Shown here one piece after another: positions 60,559 to 64,000 of a stretch of 64,000 nucleotides of DNA. The DNA is from Amycolatopsis solani (GTDB taxonomy: Bacteria; Actinomycetota; Actinomycetes; Mycobacteriales; Pseudonocardiaceae). How positions within the stretch are numbered: the first letter of the stretch is position 1; each line of letters opens with the position of its first letter. The stretch lies in contig NZ_JAWQJT010000002.1 of assembly GCF_033441515.1 (NCBI RefSeq), positions 1,984,001 to 2,048,000 on the forward strand. The letters run 5' to 3'. A program made the translations under genes and the position numbers. The notes under the pieces are model-generated. The model saw only the letters and a list, made by a program, of their open reading frames with translations. It was not told the origin of the DNA and made no database searches.

Positions 60559-62244
60559 TCAGCTCGGGTGGATCGCGTACTGCGCCGCCTTGTTCAGGCT
60601 GTCCAGCAGCTGGTTCTTGGCCGCCGAATCCAGCTTGCTGATCAACGACAGGTCCCCGGACGCCACGCGCTCCCCGTTGGTCGTGATGACGAACGTCGAG
60701 TTGAGCGTGATGGCCCCCACCGTCAAGACGTCGGCGGGGGCTTCCCCGATCATCCGGTCACTGCCGATCCCGGACATGAGGATCGGGGCGGCGAAGATCC
60801 CCCGCCAGATCTGGGCGATCGGGGTCGGCGTGAGGTTCGTCGCCTGGACGTTGCCCGTGAAGACCGCTTGCGCGGCCGCGAACTCCGTTTCCCGGCTGAT
60901 TTTCACGTGGTGGCGCAGGGACCAGTCTTCGCGGTGCGCGTACACCGACGTCCCGACGAGGTTGAGGATGTAGCGGTGCCGCGCCTCCTCGAGCTCCCGG
61001 CTGCGCAGCCACAAGAACAGGCCGAAGTTCTCGCCCGCGTCGCCGCCGAGCGGGTGGCGGTATTGCCGCGCGAGCTCCCGCAAGACCCGGAGCGGGCCGC
61101 CGGGGATTTCCAGCGCCCGGTGCAGTCGGGTCGTGAGTTCTTCGGCGGCTTGACCGGTGGGGATTTCCGCGCCTTTCCGGCAGCCGACGCCGGTGTAGCA
61201 GTCGTCCAGCGCCCGGGCGAGCCGACGGCGGTAGACGAGCGAGGCGTCGCTCTTCATGTCGGGCCGGTACCGCCGCGGCTGCACGACGGCGAGCGCGAGA
61301 TCGGAGATGACCTGGTTCAACTGCGAGTAGGACTTCAGGAAGATCGGGCTGAGCCCCAACTTGTCCTCGAGGTAGCGAGCCGAGCTGATGGCGTAGCGAG
61401 CCGCTTCGGTCGTGGTGACGCCGTCGACACCTGGTGGCACGACCAGGGAGAAGCGCGGTGTCGACTTGTCCGCGGTCGCGTAGAGCGGGCCGACGAGGTT
61501 CGGGTCCGACATGCCCAGCCCGATGAAGATCGTGCAAGCATCCTCGAGCGCGTTCGAAATGACTTCCCGCACCTGCGCGCCGTGCTTCAGGAATTGTGAC
61601 TCCGTGAGCACGATCGGCTGTTCCGGCTCGCCTCGCCGGCGGACCAGGCCGTGCAGGTGCAGCACGCCGATCCGGTCGAGGCGCCGGTCCCAGGCCTTCC
61701 ACGCGGAACTGCCGCCCGGTTTGAGCGAGAACGATTTCACGTCCTCCTCGGGGAAGTACGAGCTCAACGCTCCTTCGAGGATCTCGTCGAAGTTCGTCGT
61801 CAGCAGCCGTGCTTTCTTCCGGGCGTACTTCCGGTTCGCGCAGACCAACCGCGCGATCGACTCCGCCAGCACTCCCGGTGTGGCGTCCGAATCGGAATAG
61901 AGAGCCTGCTGGATGATCTCGTGGTCCTCGAGATCATCACCGCCGTCCTTCAAGATCTGCAGCACGATCTCGGCTTTCCGCATCAGATCGGAACTGTCGC
62001 GCAGGGCGATCATCTTCGTGCTCGAGTTCCCGATCTCCCTCGTCATCCGGTCGATCAGTTCTCGCCAGGACGGCAGGCTGGAGTTCATCGACACGCCGGC
62101 ACCGACGACGACGGTCAACGGTTTCGTGCGGGACCGGACGGTTTCGAACAGTTCGCGCAGGTAAGGCTGGGTATCGAAGCAGAAGATGTCGCCCCGGTCG
62201 AACGCGTCGGGGTCGAGCATTTTCGACGGAGCTCCCTCGCTCAT
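60559..62244 (-). CDS. SIR2-domain protein with GAF-like C-terminus (candidate defence NADase)
   Basis: 561 residues. Residues ~40-325 are a SIR2-like domain: VVVGAGVSMNSSLPSW (48-52 NAD loop), TTNFDE at 149-154 with N151, HLHG at 196-199, and GLGMSDPN at 242-249. Residues ~420-525 show a GAF-like pattern (AAAQAVFTGNVQATNL, IWRGIFAAPI, ADVLTVGAITLNS). SIR2 domains in bacterial immunity destroy NAD+ when a sensor detects phage; a GAF would suit a small-molecule sensor. ATG 62244. Codon use is a little less GC-rich than its neighbours, consistent with transfer. No partner defence gene is adjacent. Confidence 0.75.
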   Translation of the reverse strand: MSEGAPSKMLDPDAFDRGDIFCFDTQPYLRELFETVRSRTKPLTVVVGAGVSMNSSLPSWRELIDRMTREIGNSSTKMIALRDSSDLMRKAEIVLQILKDGGDDLEDHEIIQQALYSDSDATPGVLAESIARLVCANRKYARKKARLLTTNFDEILEGALSSYFPEEDVKSFSLKPGGSSAWKAWDRRLDRIGVLHLHGLVRRRGEPEQPIVLTESQFLKHGAQVREVISNALEDACTIFIGLGMSDPNLVGPLYATADKSTPRFSLVVPPGVDGVTTTEAARYAISSARYLEDKLGLSPIFLKSYSQLNQVISDLALAVVQPRRYRPDMKSDASLVYRRRLARALDDCYTGVGCRKGAEIPTGQAAEELTTRLHRALEIPGGPLRVLRELARQYRHPLGGDAGENFGLFLWLRSRELEEARHRYILNLVGTSVYAHREDWSLRHHVKISRETEFAAAQAVFTGNVQATNLTPTPIAQIWRGIFAAPILMSGIGSDRMIGEAPADVLTVGAITLNSTFVITTNGERVASGDLSLISKLDSAAKNQLLDSLNKAAQYAIHPS

Positions 62245-62338
62245 GCGCAGCCTCGGTGGTCATTGTCGTCCGGATATCGCCTCCGCTAGGTCGTGCAACG
62301 CACTGGGCCTGTTACAGGATCCCGTGACGCGCGATTTG

Positions 62339-63721
62339 TCAGCTATTTGTCCGGGAATGGGGAGCGTCTCCCACCGGCTCGGCCAGCTCCCACCCGCCGC
62401 GGCGGCGCAGCACCAGCACGTAGTACGCCACCGCCAGCAGGACGATCCCCGCCGTCACGAGCAGGCTCGGCCGGCCGACCGCCGGGTCCAGGAGGTTCTG
62501 GTACACCACGAAAACCAGCACCGCCAGCGCCAGCACCGGGGCCACCGGGAACCACGGCATGCGGTACTGCGCGTGGGCCGTGGCGCCGGTGCGGCGGCCC
62601 ACGATCGCGCCCAGGCACAGGGCCGCGTACACCACCACGATCGACGTGCTCGTCACGACCAGCAGCAGCTGCGGGTCCACGAAACACAGCGCCGCCGCCA
62701 CGATGCCGGTGCCGGCCGTCGCCACCCACGGGGTGCCGAAGCGGGGGTGGACCGCCGCGAGGGCCCGGTTGACCGCGCCCGGCCAGGCGCGGTCGCGGCC
62801 GCTGCTGAAGACCAGGCGGGAGCTGATCAGGACGATCGCCAGGACCGCGTTCACGATCGCGAGCGCCACCGCCAGGCTGAGCACCGTGTCGAGCGTGCCG
62901 CCGCCGCGGGCGGTGATGAACGCCGACAGCATGTTCTCCGACCCGAACAGCGCCCCGAGGTCGGGCGCGCCCAGCAGGACCGCGGTCACCGGGACCAGCT
63001 CCGCGACCACCGTGATCGCCAGCGCCAGGAGGATCGCGCGGGCGATGCCGCGGGGCGCGTCCTGGGTCTCCTCGCCGAAGTACACCGCCGAGCCGTAGCC
63101 GTTGTAGGCGAACATCGCCACCGACGTCGCGATCGCGATGGCGCCGATCGTCGCCGGGCCGCCGCCGGCCGCCACCGGGTGGGCGAGCAGGTCGGTGAAC
63201 GGGCGGGCCGGGTGGAGCAGCCCGAGTGCGCTGACCACCACCAGCGCCAGGATCTCGATCGCCAGGAAGACGCCGGTCACCCAGGCGTTCAGCTTGATGT
63301 CGAAGACGCCGACGACGGCGGCCAGCACGCACGTCACCGCGGCGGCCACCGGCCCGGGCAGGCCGGGGAACAGCACGCCCAGGTACGTCCCGACACCGAG
63401 CGCGATCACCGCGACGATGAGCACCTGCGTGATGATCATCAGGCCCAGCACGGCGAAGCCGGGCAGCCGGCCCAGCGTGCGGGCCACGATCGCGTACTCG
63501 CCGCCGGCCACCGGGAACGCCGACGCGAGTTCGGCGTAGACGAACGCCATGAACACGCCGACCACGGCCGCGGCCGCGAAGCTGTAGAAGGCTCCGGTCC
63601 CGGCGCCGGCGAGCACCCCCGGCGCGATGATGAACACCGACGACGCGGGACTGATCGCCGAGAGCGTGATGAGCAGGGTGCCGAGGGTGCGCAGGCCGCG
63701 GCGCAGGGCAGGGGTGGTCAC
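62339..63721 (-). CDS. APC-superfamily amino acid/polyamine transporter
   Basis: 460 residues, twelve or more membrane helices. ISPASSVFIIAPGVLAGAGTG in helix 1, FPVAGGEYAIVARTLGRL, YNGYGSAVYFGEETQDAPRG and SSRLVFSSGRDRAWPG are family motifs. It should import amino acids or related amines. GTG 63721 has GGAGG 7 bases upstream. Divergent from a TetR gene with a TTCGAA-based palindrome between, so likely under its control. Confidence 0.83.
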   Translation of the reverse strand: MTTPALRRGLRTLGTLLITLSAISPASSVFIIAPGVLAGAGTGAFYSFAAAAVVGVFMAFVYAELASAFPVAGGEYAIVARTLGRLPGFAVLGLMIITQVLIVAVIALGVGTYLGVLFPGLPGPVAAAVTCVLAAVVGVFDIKLNAWVTGVFLAIEILALVVVSALGLLHPARPFTDLLAHPVAAGGGPATIGAIAIATSVAMFAYNGYGSAVYFGEETQDAPRGIARAILLALAITVVAELVPVTAVLLGAPDLGALFGSENMLSAFITARGGGTLDTVLSLAVALAIVNAVLAIVLISSRLVFSSGRDRAWPGAVNRALAAVHPRFGTPWVATAGTGIVAAALCFVDPQLLLVVTSTSIVVVYAALCLGAIVGRRTGATAHAQYRMPWFPVAPVLALAVLVFVVYQNLLDPAVGRPSLLVTAGIVLLAVAYYVLVLRRRGGWELAEPVGDAPHSRTNS

Positions 63722-63813
63722 GAGCGGGCCTCCAGTTCTCTGAAGCTCCTTCGAAAAACCGAGTGACCCCGGATCAAAGACCTTCAGGCCAGGTCCGTCA
63801 AGCACTTGATTTT

Positions 63814-63830
63814 TTCGAAGATCGTTCGAA
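63814..63830. promoter_or_regulatory. Candidate TetR operator TTCGAA-N5-TTCGAA
   Basis: ttcgaagatcgttcgaa, a 17-bp palindrome, 10 bp upstream of the TetR start. A third TTCGAA lies at 63750-63755, near the transporter start. Together they could place both divergent genes under one regulator. Confidence 0.6.
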
Positions 63831-63840
63831 CAATGGGCGC

Positions 63841-64000
63841 ATGGCACGACCGAGCAGGGCCCCCGAGCGGCGGGCCGAGCTGATCGCGGTGGCCCGCCGC
63901 GCCGTCGTCGAGCGCGGGGTCCTCAACCTGCGGCTGCGCGACGTCGCCGACGGCGCCGGCCTGTCCTCGGGCTCGGTGCTGTACTACTTCCCCACCCTGA
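63841..64000 (+). CDS. TetR-family regulator (3' end outside window)
   Basis: The first 53 residues are visible: RRAELIAVARRAVVERGVLNLRLRDVADGAGLSSGSVLYYFP is a complete TetR helix-turn-helix with the Y-Y-F recognition helix end (given as the N-terminal region). The rest is cut by the window edge. ATG 63841. Divergent from the APC transporter and behind the TTCGAA palindrome. Confidence 0.82.
   Translation, partial: MARPSRAPERRAELIAVARRAVVERGVLNLRLRDVADGAGLSSGSVLYYFPTL

Noticed and set aside
63814..63830. LexA box next to the last TetR gene
   Set aside because: The TCGAA...GTTCGA halves are one base too close for the LexA spacing; a TetR operator fits better.

Overview
The window is very GC-rich and densely coded, with frequent GTG starts, 4-bp stop/start overlaps and strong third-position GC. 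Its gene content (mycofactocin cluster, snapalysin-type protease, eukaryote-like fused acyl-CoA carboxylase, STAS/GAF/ANTAR protein, LigC plus PolDom) points to a filamentous actinomycete. An Amycolatopsis-like member of the Pseudonocardiales is my inference; no 16S rRNA or other marker is present to prove it. No tRNA, rRNA, insertion sequence, prophage or CRISPR array was recognised.

Layout. 0-16 kb: the 3' end of a fused acyl-CoA carboxylase; a coupled dihydropteroate-synthase-like/RibD-reductase pair; a secreted zinc carboxypeptidase; a methyltransferase; a PadR regulator with a Gly/His/Pro-rich N-terminus; a secreted sialidase; a two-component system; an SHS-family transporter; a flavodoxin-like protein beside a bacterial nitric oxide synthase. 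16-30 kb: a COG0523 GTPase, a LigC-PolDom-GNAT operon (no Ku in view), DinB-like and prenyltransferase-fold proteins, a DHA2 exporter, TetR and OhrR/MarR regulators with visible operators, a pseudouridine synthase, and an AlkB-like dioxygenase behind a LexA-type SOS box. 30-43 kb: P450, PNGase A-like secreted protein with a divergent LacI regulator, an orphan ATP-synthase c subunit, a serine beta-lactamase-fold hydrolase, a nitrilase-superfamily protein, a TetR/DHA2 pair with a double operator, a universal stress protein, a STAS-GAF-ANTAR protein, an antiporter and an EntS-like exporter.

43-53 kb: a tightly overlapped operon of an APC permease, a GH2 exo-glucosaminidase-like enzyme and a ROK sugar kinase, divergent from a ROK repressor, which looks like an amino-sugar (chitosan-derived) module. 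It is followed by a DHA2 exporter/TetR operon with a 28-bp operator and by a snapalysin. 53-60 kb: a mycofactocin cluster in a rearranged order (mftR divergent from mftA-B-C-E-SDR-F-D), carrying a 188-bp tandem duplication between mftE and the SDR. The duplication also copied the first codons of the SDR gene. 60-64 kb: a SIR2-domain protein with a GAF-like C-terminus (candidate phage-defence NADase), an APC transporter and the start of a TetR regulator.

Regulation is unusually readable. Several regulator genes have near-perfect palindromes at their start (24.69, 26.11, 32.62, 37.14, 48.99, 50.69 and 63.81 kb). The mftA promoter is flanked by a 12-bp direct repeat with 32-bp periodicity. Two dispersed palindrome families are present: one with outer arms ggtcgtgagtgttta (2.1 and 6.4 kb), and one built on aatgaNtcatt-like cores (50.3 and 56.9-57.2 kb).
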